From CAVRXQ01 sp963831155 (lineage in GTDB: Bacteria; Actinomycetota; Acidimicrobiia; Acidimicrobiales; Bog-793), in contig CAWHOY010000008.1 in NCBI GenBank assembly GCA_963831155.1, forward strand, positions 372,001 through 436,000: a stretch of 64,000 bases of DNA, in the 5' to 3' direction. A model generated the notes under the pieces. It did not search any database and had not been told where the DNA came from. It saw only the letters and a program-made list of their open reading frames with translations. How positions within the stretch are numbered: the stretch's first letter is position 1; each line of letters opens with the position of its first letter. A program made the position numbers and the translations under genes. Below, in pieces: positions 26,124 through 34,613 of the stretch.

Positions 26124-27506
26124 ATGAAACCAGTGCTCACCGCGGAAGAGATGGCGGAGGTCGACCGCAAGACCCAGGCGGCGGTCGGTCTCGACACGTT
26201 GATCGCCAGAGCCGGATTCCAAGTGGCGAGGTTCTCGATTGCGGCGATGGGCGGCACGTACGGACGCCGGGTCGTTGTCGTCGCCGGGAAGGGGCACAAC
26301 GGCGACGACGGACGCACGGCGGCGCGTCATCTCGCACAGCGGGGCGCTCGCGTCACCGTCATCCCGGCGAACGAAGCGCCCTGGCACCTGCCCGAATGCG
26401 ACCTGGTGATCGATGCCGCTTTCGGCACGGGCTTCCGCGGCGATTACCGAGCCCCCCAACCGCCTCCAGCTTCGATCGTCGTCGCTGTCGACATCCCTTC
26501 TGGCGTCGCCGCCGACACGGGGGCCGCGGCCGACGACGCGGTCTACGCGGACCTCACGGTCACCTTTGGCGCGCTGAAACCCGGATTGCTTCTTGGCGAG
26601 GGCGCCTTGCGCAGTGGGATCGTCGTCACCGAGGAGATCGGGCTCGACACAAGCTCGGCGCAAATCCACCTCGTCGAAACCGCTGATATCGAGTCGCTTC
26701 CCGTTCGTGCACGCGACTCGAACAAGTGGAAGACCGCGCTCGGCATCATTGCCGGTTCGCCTGGGATGTACGGGTCCGCGGCGTTTGCCGCGTCGGCCGC
26801 GGTGCGTGCGGGTGCGGGGATGGTGAGACTGGCGTCTCCCGGCGTGCCGCCGGGGACGATCCCGGTGCTCGAAGCCGTGGAATTCGAGCTCCCTGCGGGG
26901 GACTGGGTGCAAGCCGCTCTCGACGGGTGCGCTCGCTGCAAATCTGTGGTGATCGGTCCCGGGCTCGGACGGAAGGAATCGACCGGCCGAGCGGTGGCCG
27001 AGTTCGTCGAGCGCGTCGACGTGCCGGTGGTGATCGATGCCGACGCATTGATCCCCTTCGGTGCCGCCAACGACGCGGCGAAGATCCTTGAGCGCCGGCA
27101 CGCAGCGACGGTCCTCACTCCACACGACGGCGAATTCGCGCGACTCACAGGACAGGCTCCCGGGGTCGATCGGGTGGCGGCGACGAGAGATCTCGCTCGG
27201 AAACTCGGAGCGATCGTGCTGTTGAAAGGGTCGACGACGATCGTCGCCGCGCCTTCTGGTGAGGTTCTGTTCGCGACATCCGGATCGCCCCGGCTCGCGA
27301 CCGCGGGGACCGGCGACATCCTCTCGGGGGTGATCGGCGCGTTCATCGCCCGCGGAATGGAGCCGTTCCTCGCCGCCGCGCTTGGCGCACACGTGCACGG
27401 CCTCGCAGCCTCACTCGGATTCACCGAGGGACTCGAAGCCTCGGACCTGCCGCTCCTCATCGCCTCGACGCTGTCGAGCTACTCCGAAGCGGCTGAGTCG
27501 GAATGA
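26124..27506 (+). CDS. nnr: Bifunctional NAD(P)HX epimerase / dehydratase
   Basis: This repair enzyme restores NAD(P)H damaged by hydration. The N-terminal YjeF-type domain (about 1-205) epimerises the R and S hydrates (MKPVLTAEEMAEVDRKT, VVVAGKGHNGDDGR, DAAFGTGFRG). The C-terminal ribokinase-like domain (about 220-460) dehydrates S-NAD(P)HX using ADP or ATP (GSPGMYGSAAFAASAAVRAGAGMVRL, TPHDGEFARL, LLKGSTTIVA, TAGTGDILSGVIGAF with the catalytic Asp). Its stop overlaps alr by four bases. The acpS-nnr-alr order is common in actinobacteria. Confidence 0.94.
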   Translation: MKPVLTAEEMAEVDRKTQAAVGLDTLIARAGFQVARFSIAAMGGTYGRRVVVVAGKGHNGDDGRTAARHLAQRGARVTVIPANEAPWHLPECDLVIDAAFGTGFRGDYRAPQPPPASIVVAVDIPSGVAADTGAAADDAVYADLTVTFGALKPGLLLGEGALRSGIVVTEEIGLDTSSAQIHLVETADIESLPVRARDSNKWKTALGIIAGSPGMYGSAAFAASAAVRAGAGMVRLASPGVPPGTIPVLEAVEFELPAGDWVQAALDGCARCKSVVIGPGLGRKESTGRAVAEFVERVDVPVVIDADALIPFGAANDAAKILERRHAATVLTPHDGEFARLTGQAPGVDRVAATRDLARKLGAIVLLKGSTTIVAAPSGEVLFATSGSPRLATAGTGDILSGVIGAFIARGMEPFLAAALGAHVHGLAASLGFTEGLEASDLPLLIASTLSSYSEAAESE

Positions 27507-28711
27507 ACGCAACGTATCGGCAGGCGTGGGCGGAGGTTGATCTCGGCCGCGTGCAACACAACGCGGCGCTACTTACCCGAATCGTTGCGCCAGCGAAGCT
27601 CTGCACAGTCGTGAAGGCCGACGGCTACGGCCACGGCGCGATCGACGTCGCGCGAGCGGCCATTTCGGGCGGTGCAACATCGGTCGGCGTGGCGCTCGCT
27701 GAGGAAGCGATCACCCTCCGGGAGGCCGGAATAGATGCGCCGATCCTCATATTCATGGAGCCACCCGAGGACGCGATGGAGGCGCTCATCGCGGCTGGAG
27801 TGACGCTGTCGCTTTATCGACCGCACGCGATCGCCGCCGCGAATCGAGCGGCGCGCCGACTTCAGAGCACGGCGCCGGTGCACGTCAAGGTCGACACCGG
27901 GATGCACCGAGTGGGCGCTGACCCCGCTGATGTCCTTGCGCTATGCGAGTCGATCGCCGAGGCACCGGGACTCAGGCTCGAGGGACTGTGGACGCACTTC
28001 GCCGTCGCCGACGACCCGGACGACGGCTTCACACAGGGACAGCTCGATCGGTTCGGTCTCGTCACGGCGCGCCTGCGCGAAGCAGGCATCACTCCATCCG
28101 TGTTGCATGCCGCGAATTCCGCCGGGGCGATCGCCCATCCGAGCAGCCGATTCGACCTCGTCCGCTGCGGGATCGCATCGTACGGATACGCACCTTCGGC
28201 GAAGGTGGCGGCGATCCTCGAGGACGAAGCCCGGCGGGTCGGCGATCGCGATTCCTTGGATCCGGTGCTTTCCTTGATCGCCCAGGTGCACCTCGTGCGG
28301 GAACTCGAAGCCGGCGAGCGGGTGAGCTACGGCCGCACCATTCCGTTGCCGAACGACAGCCGGGTCGCCGTCGTCCCGCTCGGGTATGCCGACGGCGTCA
28401 CCCGCCGCCTCGGATCCGAGGGTGGCGAGGTGCTGATCCGAGGAAAGCGGCGGCGGATTTGCGGCACGGTGACGATGGATCAGCTCATCGTCGACTGCGG
28501 TCGCGACGACGTCGGGGTCGGCGAGCGTGTGGTGCTTATCGGCAGCCAAGGAGATGAGGAGATCACCGCCGATGAGTGGGCGCGGCGGCTCGGGACGATC
28601 CCCTACGAGGTGCTCTGTGGGATCGGGCCACGCGTGCCGCGGGTCGCCCGTCGCTCGGTCCTTGTCAGCGACGACGTCGCTGACAAGGACCGAGTCGCCG
28701 CCAGTCCCTAG
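27503..28711 (+). CDS. alr: Alanine racemase
   Basis: Alr is a PLP enzyme giving D-alanine for peptidoglycan. The PLP lysine is K38 in TVVKADGYGHG; the catalytic Tyr lies in ERVSYGRTIPLP and the second-half motifs VAVVPLGYADGVTR, ICGTVTMDQLIVDC and PYEVLCGIGPRVPRV are complete. At 402 residues it has about 19 more at the C-terminus than the conserved end RVPRVAR. That extension is encoded by a long perfect palindrome (28654-28694), so it may be secondary to an RNA or DNA element. It overlaps nnr by four bases. Confidence 0.95.
   Translation: MNATYRQAWAEVDLGRVQHNAALLTRIVAPAKLCTVVKADGYGHGAIDVARAAISGGATSVGVALAEEAITLREAGIDAPILIFMEPPEDAMEALIAAGVTLSLYRPHAIAAANRAARRLQSTAPVHVKVDTGMHRVGADPADVLALCESIAEAPGLRLEGLWTHFAVADDPDDGFTQGQLDRFGLVTARLREAGITPSVLHAANSAGAIAHPSSRFDLVRCGIASYGYAPSAKVAAILEDEARRVGDRDSLDPVLSLIAQVHLVRELEAGERVSYGRTIPLPNDSRVAVVPLGYADGVTRRLGSEGGEVLIRGKRRRICGTVTMDQLIVDCGRDDVGVGERVVLIGSQGDEEITADEWARRLGTIPYEVLCGIGPRVPRVARRSVLVSDDVADKDRVAASP
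28654..28694. repeat. 41-base perfect palindrome in the 3' end of alr
   Basis: Two 20-base arms, 28654-28673 and 28675-28694, are exact reverse complements around a single central base (A 28674). The left arm begins CTCGGTCCTTG and the right arm ends CAAGGACCGAG. It codes the non-conserved tail of alr and ends 14 bases before the stop codon. In RNA it could fold into a near 20-bp hairpin; no T run follows. Confidence 0.9.
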
Positions 28712-28743
28712 TACCGCCGGAGGGAACCTCCTGGTCAGAGGGT

Positions 28744-28749
28744 TACGAT
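28744..28749 (+). promoter_or_regulatory. -10 TACGAT for a leaderless uracil-DNA glycosylase mRNA
   Basis: TACGAT fits the TANNNT -10 consensus and ends six bases before GTG 28756. Only a weak GGAA lies between. The geometry is that of a leaderless transcript; no clear -35 is visible. Confidence 0.45.
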
Positions 28750-28755
28750 GGAAGC

Positions 28756-29322
28756 GTGGTCGCGCTCGCGGAGCTCGAGCGAGCTGCGAAGGCGTGTGTC
28801 GCGTGCCCGCTCGCCGTCGGACGCACGAACGTCGTTTTCGCCGCCGGGTCGCCGCGCGCGCGGCTGATGTTCGTCGGCGAGGGACCGGGGCGAGACGAGG
28901 ACATCGAAGGCGAGCCCTTCGTCGGTCGCTCCGGCAAACTGCTTGACCGGCTGATCGAAGAGGAAATTGGTTTGACTCGCGCCGACTGCTACATCGCGAA
29001 CGTCGTGAAGTGCCGACCGCCGAACAATCGCGACCCGCATCCCGAAGAGGTCGCCGCCTGCCGGCACTTCCTCGACGGCCAGGTCGACGCCGTCGATCCG
29101 GCAGTCATCGTCACCCTCGGCAACTTCGCCGCGCGGGCGCTGCTCGGCGCGACCGACGGCGTCACCAGGTTGAGGGGACGGACGTATCGGTTCGGTCGCG
29201 GCGCGCTCGTGCCGACATTTCATCCTGCGGCGGCGTTGCGTGGCGGCGGGGTGGTGCTCGCGCAGATGCGCGCCGACTTCGTACGAGCAAAGCGTGTGTT
29301 GACGGACAAAGGCACGGCGTGA
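28756..29322 (+). CDS. Family 4 (iron-sulphur) uracil-DNA glycosylase
   Basis: Removes uracil from DNA to start base-excision repair. The 188-residue protein has the family 4 motif GEGPGRDEDIEGEPFVGRSGKLLDR-like stretch, IANVVKCRPPNNRDPHPEE, and the C-terminal HPAAALR box. Four cysteines (CVAC near residue 15, then one in VKC and one in AAC) are in place for a 4Fe-4S cluster. GTG 28756 is chosen because the N-terminus starts as in relatives and a -10 lies just upstream. Its stop overlaps tsaE by four bases. Confidence 0.9.
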   Translation: MVALAELERAAKACVACPLAVGRTNVVFAAGSPRARLMFVGEGPGRDEDIEGEPFVGRSGKLLDRLIEEEIGLTRADCYIANVVKCRPPNNRDPHPEEVAACRHFLDGQVDAVDPAVIVTLGNFAARALLGATDGVTRLRGRTYRFGRGALVPTFHPAAALRGGGVVLAQMRADFVRAKRVLTDKGTA

Positions 29323-29840
29323 GCGAACCCACTTCCACCTTCACGGTTACGACACGTGCGGTCGGGGAGACGAAGCGCGTCGGCGCGGCGGTCGCTTCCA
29401 TGCTCGTGCCCGGCGACATCATCCTGCTCGTCGGCGAGCTGGGCGCGGGAAAGACGACCCTCACGAAGGCGATTGTCGAAGCGCTCGGCGCGTCGGGGGT
29501 CACGAGCCCGACGTTCACGCTGTGCCACCGGTACGAATCCGCTCCGCCGATCGCGCACGTCGACTGTTACCGAATCGACGACGGGGACGACCTGGCGGAC
29601 CTCGCGCTCAATGAGATGCTCGATGACGGCTGCGTCGTGATCGTCGAGTGGGGCGAGCGACTGCGCGCGCGGTTCGGACAGGACGCGCTCGAATGCACCC
29701 TCATTCAAGAAGCGGGCGCTGAGATCGACCAGCGCCAGATCACCTTCTGTTCTGAGGACGCGGGCTGGTTGTCGAGGTTTGACGCCTTGAACGAAGGTGT
29801 CGAACGGGCACTGTCGGGCGTATCGAGCGGGATGTCGTGA
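29319..29840 (+). CDS. tsaE: tRNA t6A biosynthesis ATPase TsaE
   Basis: TsaE is the small ATPase that drives the TsaB-TsaD complex making threonylcarbamoyl-A37 on ANN-decoding tRNAs. The Walker A motif GELGAGKTT is at residues 39-47 and a later EWGERL part is typical of the family; SPTFTLCHRYE and HVDCYRID are also conserved. GTG 29319 (173 residues) overlaps the preceding stop. tsaB, rimI and tsaD follow in the same operon. Confidence 0.93.
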   Translation: MSEPTSTFTVTTRAVGETKRVGAAVASMLVPGDIILLVGELGAGKTTLTKAIVEALGASGVTSPTFTLCHRYESAPPIAHVDCYRIDDGDDLADLALNEMLDDGCVVIVEWGERLRARFGQDALECTLIQEAGAEIDQRQITFCSEDAGWLSRFDALNEGVERALSGVSSGMS

Positions 29841-29853
29841 AGAGGCGGTCCGC

Positions 29854-30552
29854 ATGAGGCTCCTTGCGCTGGAGACGGCGACGCTCGAAGTCGGCGCGGC
29901 GGTTTTCGAGGACGATCGCGTGTTGGCGGCGTCATCGAACCGACCCGGGCGGCTGCACGTCGAGACCCTCCATCCGGCGATCACGCGGGTTCTCGTCGAG
30001 TCGGGCACGCCTGCTCGAGCGCTTGGCGCGGTCGCAGTTGACGTGGGACCGGGTCTGTTCACCGGATTGCGCGTTGGGATAGCAGCGGCCAAAGCCTTTG
30101 CCTTGGCGCTCTCGATCCCCGTCGTCGCTGTGAGTAGCACCGAAGCGCTACGTGAAATGGCGCGGCGAGCCCTCGGTGATGGCATTTCGATCGTCCCGGT
30201 GGTCGACATGCGCCGAGACGAGGTCGCTTGGGAATTCGAAGACGGCTCGCTCGAGATCGGTAGCAAAGAGACGTTTGCCTCGCGGCTTTCGAAGTCAGGT
30301 CCGGTTGCGCTCGTCGGCGACGGGACCAGGGGCCTTTCAGGCGAGCTTGACCGATCCATCGACGCGCGGATCATCGATGACGAGATGTTCTTCGCACCGT
30401 CGGTCGTAGCCGTCGGCCGCATCGGCTTCGCCAGGTTCTGTCAAGGCGTGGTTGAGGATGCGGTGTCGGTCGCACCGGTCTACCTGCGCCAGGCTGACGC
30501 CGTTGCGAATTTCGAGACGCGCACGACCACGATTTCGGGGACGTACCGTTGA
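29854..30552 (+). CDS. tsaB: tRNA t6A biosynthesis protein TsaB
   Basis: TsaB is the inactive ASKHA-fold partner of TsaD. Features are MRLLALETATLEVGAAVFED, the LHVETLHPAI region, and AVDVGPGLFTGLRVGIAAAKAFALAL. The 232 residues from ATG 29854 match the family; the frame is open upstream but would overlap tsaE. The stop overlaps the rimI TTG by four bases. Confidence 0.92.
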   Translation: MRLLALETATLEVGAAVFEDDRVLAASSNRPGRLHVETLHPAITRVLVESGTPARALGAVAVDVGPGLFTGLRVGIAAAKAFALALSIPVVAVSSTEALREMARRALGDGISIVPVVDMRRDEVAWEFEDGSLEIGSKETFASRLSKSGPVALVGDGTRGLSGELDRSIDARIIDDEMFFAPSVVAVGRIGFARFCQGVVEDAVSVAPVYLRQADAVANFETRTTTISGTYR

Positions 30553-31133
30553 CGCTTCATCGGCCACGGAGGCGCAGGATCGACCTCCCGCTTCCGCCTC
30601 GCAACGGCGAGGTTGTCGACATCGTCGAGATGCGTCGGCGTGACCTCCAGGCTGTCGTCGCGATCGAACGTGAGATCTTCGCTGAGCCGTGGTCGCAGGG
30701 CCTTTATCTCTCCGAGCTCGCGCAACGCGCGACCCGGCGCTATTACGTCGCCACCGCGGGCGGAACCGTCGTCGGCTACGCGGGGGGAATTCTCGTCGCA
30801 GGCGAGGCGCACGTGACGACGATCGGGGTCGCGCCGTCCTGGCAGAAACGCAAGATCGGTGCCCGTCTGCTCTACCGATTCGTCGCCGACGCGCGCGACT
30901 GGGGTGCTGAATCGATCACGCTCGAGGTTCGGATGTCGAACGCGCCGGCCCAACGTTTGTACGAGTGGCTCGGATTCGCCCCGGTCGGCGTCCGTAAGAA
31001 CTACTACGTCGCGACGGGCGAAGACGGCCTCGTCATGCACCTCGGCGCTGCGGATTCCGATCATTATGGCGAGCGACTTCGTTCGATCGGTCGTGCGCTC
31101 GGCGAAAGCGTCGACGAGCGGACCTCAAAATGA
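30549..31133 (+). CDS. rimI: Ribosomal protein S18 alanine N-acetyltransferase (RimI-type GNAT)
   Basis: A GNAT acetyltransferase; RimI acetylates the N-terminal Ala of S18. The acetyl-CoA-binding core is VTTIGVAPSWQKRKIGARLLYRFV, then LEVRMSNAPAQRLYEWLGFAPVGVRKNYY, both strongly RimI-like, and the early IEREIFAEPWSQGLYLSEL also fits. TTG 30549 gives 194 residues with about 25 extra at the N-terminus; internal starts are possible, so the exact start is uncertain. It lies between tsaB and tsaD as in most actinobacteria. Confidence 0.9.
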   Translation: MTLHRPRRRRIDLPLPPRNGEVVDIVEMRRRDLQAVVAIEREIFAEPWSQGLYLSELAQRATRRYYVATAGGTVVGYAGGILVAGEAHVTTIGVAPSWQKRKIGARLLYRFVADARDWGAESITLEVRMSNAPAQRLYEWLGFAPVGVRKNYYVATGEDGLVMHLGAADSDHYGERLRSIGRALGESVDERTSK

Positions 31134-32161
31134 GCACGCTCGTTCTCGGCATTGAAACGTCGTGTGACGAAACGGCGGCCGCCGTTGTCGAAGACGGCCG
31201 CGTCATTCGGTCATCGATCGTCTCGAGTCAGGTCGACTTGCACGCGCGATTCGGTGGCGTCGTCCCGGAACTCGCGGGACGCGCCCATCTCGAGCGGATC
31301 ACGCCGGTCGTCCTCGAGGCGCTCGCGAACGCAGGGCTTTCGCCGCAGGAACCATCGCTCGAGGCGGTGGCCGCGACCACCGGTCCCGGCCTGATCGGGG
31401 CGTTGCTCGTCGGCGTTTCGTACGCGAAGGCGCTCGCGCTCGCGTGGGAGATCCCTTTCGCCGGGGTGAATCACCTCGAGGGCCACCTGTTCGCCTCGAT
31501 GCTCGAGGATCCCGACGTCGAACTGCCGGCGGTCGTGCTGCTCGTATCGGGCGGACACACCCTGCTCGTCGAGATGTCCGCTCTCGGCAGCTACGAGGTG
31601 CTCGGGGAGACGGTCGACGACGCGGCGGGCGAAGCGTTCGACAAGGTGGCACGTTTTTTGGGCCTCGCGTACCCCGGAGGTCCGGCAATCGAGCGCCTCG
31701 CCCCCCTGGGAGACCCGACGAGAGTTCGATTCCCGCGCCCGATGATCGACGACGAGCTCACCTTTTCGTTCTCCGGCTTGAAGACAGCTGTGGTGCGCCA
31801 CGTGAAAGCGCACCCCGAGATCGACGGAGCTGATGTCGCCGCGGCGTTCCAAGAGGCGGTCGTCGACATCCTCGTGACAAAAGCCGTTCGCGGCGCCAAG
31901 CAGGTGGGCGCGCGTTCGATCTGTCTCGCCGGCGGCGTCGCAGCGAATGGCCCACTGCGTCGGGCCTTTTCGTCGGCGGCAGGCGAAGCGGGGCTCGGGG
32001 TGTACCTGCCGAGCCCGCAGATGTGCACCGACAACGCGGCGATGATCGCCGCGGCGGCGACGGTCAACCTCGCCGACGCCGGTCCGAGCGATCTCGCAAC
32101 GGGTGCTACTCCGGGACTTCGGTTGCCGACGCTTCGTCGGATCGAGACCGCGACGCGCTGA
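31130..32161 (+). CDS. tsaD: tRNA N6-adenosine threonylcarbamoyltransferase TsaD
   Basis: TsaD transfers the threonylcarbamoyl group to A37. The 343-residue ASKHA protein opens LVLGIETSCDETAAAVV, has the metal-binding His pair in GVNHLEGHLFASM, LLVSGGHTLLV, DDAAGEAFDKVARFLGL and the C-terminal GGVAANGPLRR and CTDNAAMIA boxes. ATG overlaps the rimI stop by four bases. Confidence 0.96.
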   Translation: MSTLVLGIETSCDETAAAVVEDGRVIRSSIVSSQVDLHARFGGVVPELAGRAHLERITPVVLEALANAGLSPQEPSLEAVAATTGPGLIGALLVGVSYAKALALAWEIPFAGVNHLEGHLFASMLEDPDVELPAVVLLVSGGHTLLVEMSALGSYEVLGETVDDAAGEAFDKVARFLGLAYPGGPAIERLAPLGDPTRVRFPRPMIDDELTFSFSGLKTAVVRHVKAHPEIDGADVAAAFQEAVVDILVTKAVRGAKQVGARSICLAGGVAANGPLRRAFSSAAGEAGLGVYLPSPQMCTDNAAMIAAAATVNLADAGPSDLATGATPGLRLPTLRRIETATR

Positions 32162-32170
32162 CGGATCGAC

Positions 32171-32923
32171 GTGCCAGACTCGCCGCCGATGGATCGGCAC
32201 TCGTACCTCGAACACGTTCGCGACGACGGATGGCGCCTCGTCGAGGTCGCGCGCACATCGCCGTCTGCTGAGATCCCGAGCTGTCCAGGCTGGGACATGC
32301 GGGCACTAGTCGGCCATGCGACATCGGTACACGCTTGGGTGGCGAACATCTTGGAAAACCATCTGCGGACGCGACCCCACCTGCGACGGGTCGATGAGCT
32401 GACCGGCGACTTCGACGCCGTTGCCAGCGAATACGACGCGAATCTCACCCGCCTCGTCGCCGCGCTGGGCGCGACAGCCGAGGACGAGATGGTCTGGAAC
32501 TGGTTGGATCGAGTACCCGCGCCGGCGCGCTTTTGGTTCCGTCGTATGGCCCAGGAAACAGCGATCCACCGCGTCGACGCAGAGCTCGGCGCAAGGTCTC
32601 TTTCTCCGATCGATGTCGCGCTCGCCGCTGACGGAGTCGACGAGTTCCTCGGTCTATTGCGGCGCTATATCGCCGCAGAGCCGGTCGAAGGGCTCCACGG
32701 CTCGATCGCTTTTCGCGCCACGGACACCGCGGGGGAGTGGCGGCTTGCCCTCGAGCCGAATCGGGTCGAGATCATCGCCGGAGGCGTCGACGCAACGGTG
32801 CAGGGGCGGGCGTCAGATCTGTATCGATGGATCCTCCACCGCGACGACGGAGATATGGATTCCGTCGCAGTAAACGGCGACCGCAGCGTCGTCGAAGGTT
32901 GGCGGAGCGTGAAGTTCGAGTGA
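32171..32923 (+). CDS. Maleylpyruvate isomerase-family (mycothiol-type) protein
   Basis: A 250-residue protein with the DinB-like four-helix MDMPI N-terminal domain (RLVEVARTSPSAEIPSCPGWDMRALVGHATSVHAWV, and RMAQETAIHRVDAE, which supplies metal-ligand histidines) and a C-terminal sterol-carrier-like domain (about 180-245, VEIIAGGVDATVQGRASDLYRWILHR). Family members often use mycothiol, a thiol limited to actinobacteria. Substrate unknown. Start GTG 32171, nine bases after tsaD. Confidence 0.82.
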   Translation: MPDSPPMDRHSYLEHVRDDGWRLVEVARTSPSAEIPSCPGWDMRALVGHATSVHAWVANILENHLRTRPHLRRVDELTGDFDAVASEYDANLTRLVAALGATAEDEMVWNWLDRVPAPARFWFRRMAQETAIHRVDAELGARSLSPIDVALAADGVDEFLGLLRRYIAAEPVEGLHGSIAFRATDTAGEWRLALEPNRVEIIAGGVDATVQGRASDLYRWILHRDDGDMDSVAVNGDRSVVEGWRSVKFE

Positions 32924-32965
32924 GCGCACCCGAGCGCCCCTACTAACGCGTCGATCGGGGAGAGC

Positions 32966-34447
32966 GTGGGATCACCATCGGCGCTTCCTCGTCGAAGCAC
33001 CGGCGCGAAGTCGAACCGAGCGGTCGTCGTCGGATCCGGTCCGAACGGGCTCGCGGCTGCGATCGAGCTTGCGCGGCACGGCCTTGAAGTCGAAGTCCTC
33101 GAGGGGTCGTCGACACCCGGTGGTGGGTGTCGCAGCGCTGAGGTGACCGAACCGGGCTTCGTTCACGACCTCTGCTCGACGGTGCATCCGCTACTTGCCG
33201 AGTCGCCCTTTTTTCGTACTGAGGACTGGCCGGCACTCGGCGTCGAACTATTGGTGCCAGAGGTCGCTGTCGCGCACCCGCTCGACGACGGACGGGCTGG
33301 CGCGGTGCGCGGGGGCGTCGACGACACGGCGGAGTCGCTCGGCGCGGATCGTGACCCGTACAGGCGACTCTTCTCGTGGATGGTGCGCGACCGCGATCAG
33401 TTCGTTCCGGAGGTGCTCGCACCGATCCGCAAACCGCCTGCTCATCCGATAACGATGGCCCGCTTTGCCGCGCTCGGTCTCCGTTCCGCTCGCCAGCTTT
33501 CGCGACGCTTCTCTTCCGACGAGGCGCGCGGGCTCCTTGCAGGCGTCGCCGCGCACTCCATGTTGTCGCTCGATCAACCCTTGACGGCGTCGTTCGCGCT
33601 CTTGCTCACGACGCTCGCGCACTCGACTGGCTGGCCGGTCGTGGGCGGCGGCAGCTCGATGGTCGTCGACGCGCTCGTGCGCGAACTCGAAGGGCACGGC
33701 GGAAAGCTGACGTGCGGATCATGGGTGAGGGGTCTTTCCGACGTGGGGAACGCTGAGATCGTGCTCTTTGATGTCGCACCCCGCGCCCTTTCCCGGATCG
33801 CCGGCGACGCTTTTCCGAGGCGCTACCGGCGCGCGCTCGAGCACTTCCGGTACGGACCCGGCGTCTTCAAGGTCGACTACGCGCTGAACGGTGCCGTCCC
33901 GTGGACGTCTCCTGTCTGCCGGGTGGCAGGAACGGTGCACGTCGGCGGCTCCTTCGAGGAGGTCGCGCGCTCGGAGTCCGATGTCGCCGAGGGTCGCCAT
34001 CCCGACCGGCCCTTCTGCATCGTCGTGCAGCCGGGCGTGATCGATCCGTCGCGAGCGCCTGTCGGTCGCGCGACGTTGTGGGCGTACTGCCACGTCCCGA
34101 ACGGGTCTGACCTCGACATGACAGGACGCATCGAAGCCCAGATCGAGCGCTTCGCCCCTGGCTTTCGCGACGTCGTCGCGACGAGAGCGGTGCGCGGCCC
34201 AGCCCGATTCGAGAAGGAGAACCCGAACGACGTCGGCGGCGACATCGGCGGCGGCGCGGCGAACCTCCTCCAGACGCTCTTCCGGCCCGTCGTGCGGTGG
34301 AATCCGTACCGCACGCCGCTGAAAGGCGTCTACCTCTGCTCGGCGTCGACTCCGCCCGGCGGCGGCGTCCACGGCATGTGCGGGGTGCATGCCGCCGAGA
34401 CGGCGCTCTCCGACCTCCGACGAGGGCGGCTGCGGCGCGACCTGTGA
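32966..34447 (+). CDS. FAD-dependent oxidoreductase, phytoene desaturase-like
   Basis: A 493-residue protein with a Rossmann dinucleotide-binding start AVVVGSGPNGLAAAIELARHG (GxGxxG near residue 25) and an Asp/Glu that ends the second strand (VEVLEG). PGGGCRSAEVTEPGFVHDLCS and the C-terminal FAD box GVYLCSASTPPGGGVHGMCG place it with the CrtI/phytoene desaturase-like group of unknown substrate that is common in actinobacteria. No carotenoid genes are nearby, so a role in carotenoid synthesis is not claimed. There is no signal peptide. Confidence 0.82.
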   Translation: MGSPSALPRRSTGAKSNRAVVVGSGPNGLAAAIELARHGLEVEVLEGSSTPGGGCRSAEVTEPGFVHDLCSTVHPLLAESPFFRTEDWPALGVELLVPEVAVAHPLDDGRAGAVRGGVDDTAESLGADRDPYRRLFSWMVRDRDQFVPEVLAPIRKPPAHPITMARFAALGLRSARQLSRRFSSDEARGLLAGVAAHSMLSLDQPLTASFALLLTTLAHSTGWPVVGGGSSMVVDALVRELEGHGGKLTCGSWVRGLSDVGNAEIVLFDVAPRALSRIAGDAFPRRYRRALEHFRYGPGVFKVDYALNGAVPWTSPVCRVAGTVHVGGSFEEVARSESDVAEGRHPDRPFCIVVQPGVIDPSRAPVGRATLWAYCHVPNGSDLDMTGRIEAQIERFAPGFRDVVATRAVRGPARFEKENPNDVGGDIGGGAANLLQTLFRPVVRWNPYRTPLKGVYLCSASTPPGGGVHGMCGVHAAETALSDLRRGRLRRDL

Positions 34448-34613
34448 ACCGGTCTAGGGCGCGAAGGCCCGATGACCTGGGGGTGTCTGCCCCCGTCGCG
34501 AACACCGGTCCTCACCCTTTGCGAAATCGCCCGTCGGCGGCACACTGGGTGCACGAAAACCCACGTGTCCAGCGTGGGCGGAGCGGGCTCGAAGGCCCGG
34601 TTGGGGGGCGACG
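34448..34613. other. Leader region before the signalling operon
   Basis: 166 bases with no gene. A hairpin with arms CCCACG (34560-34565) and CGTGGG (34573-34578) and a seven-base loop lies about 35 bases before the next ATG. A G-rich run serves as ribosome-binding site. No convincing -35/-10 pair was found. Confidence 0.4.
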
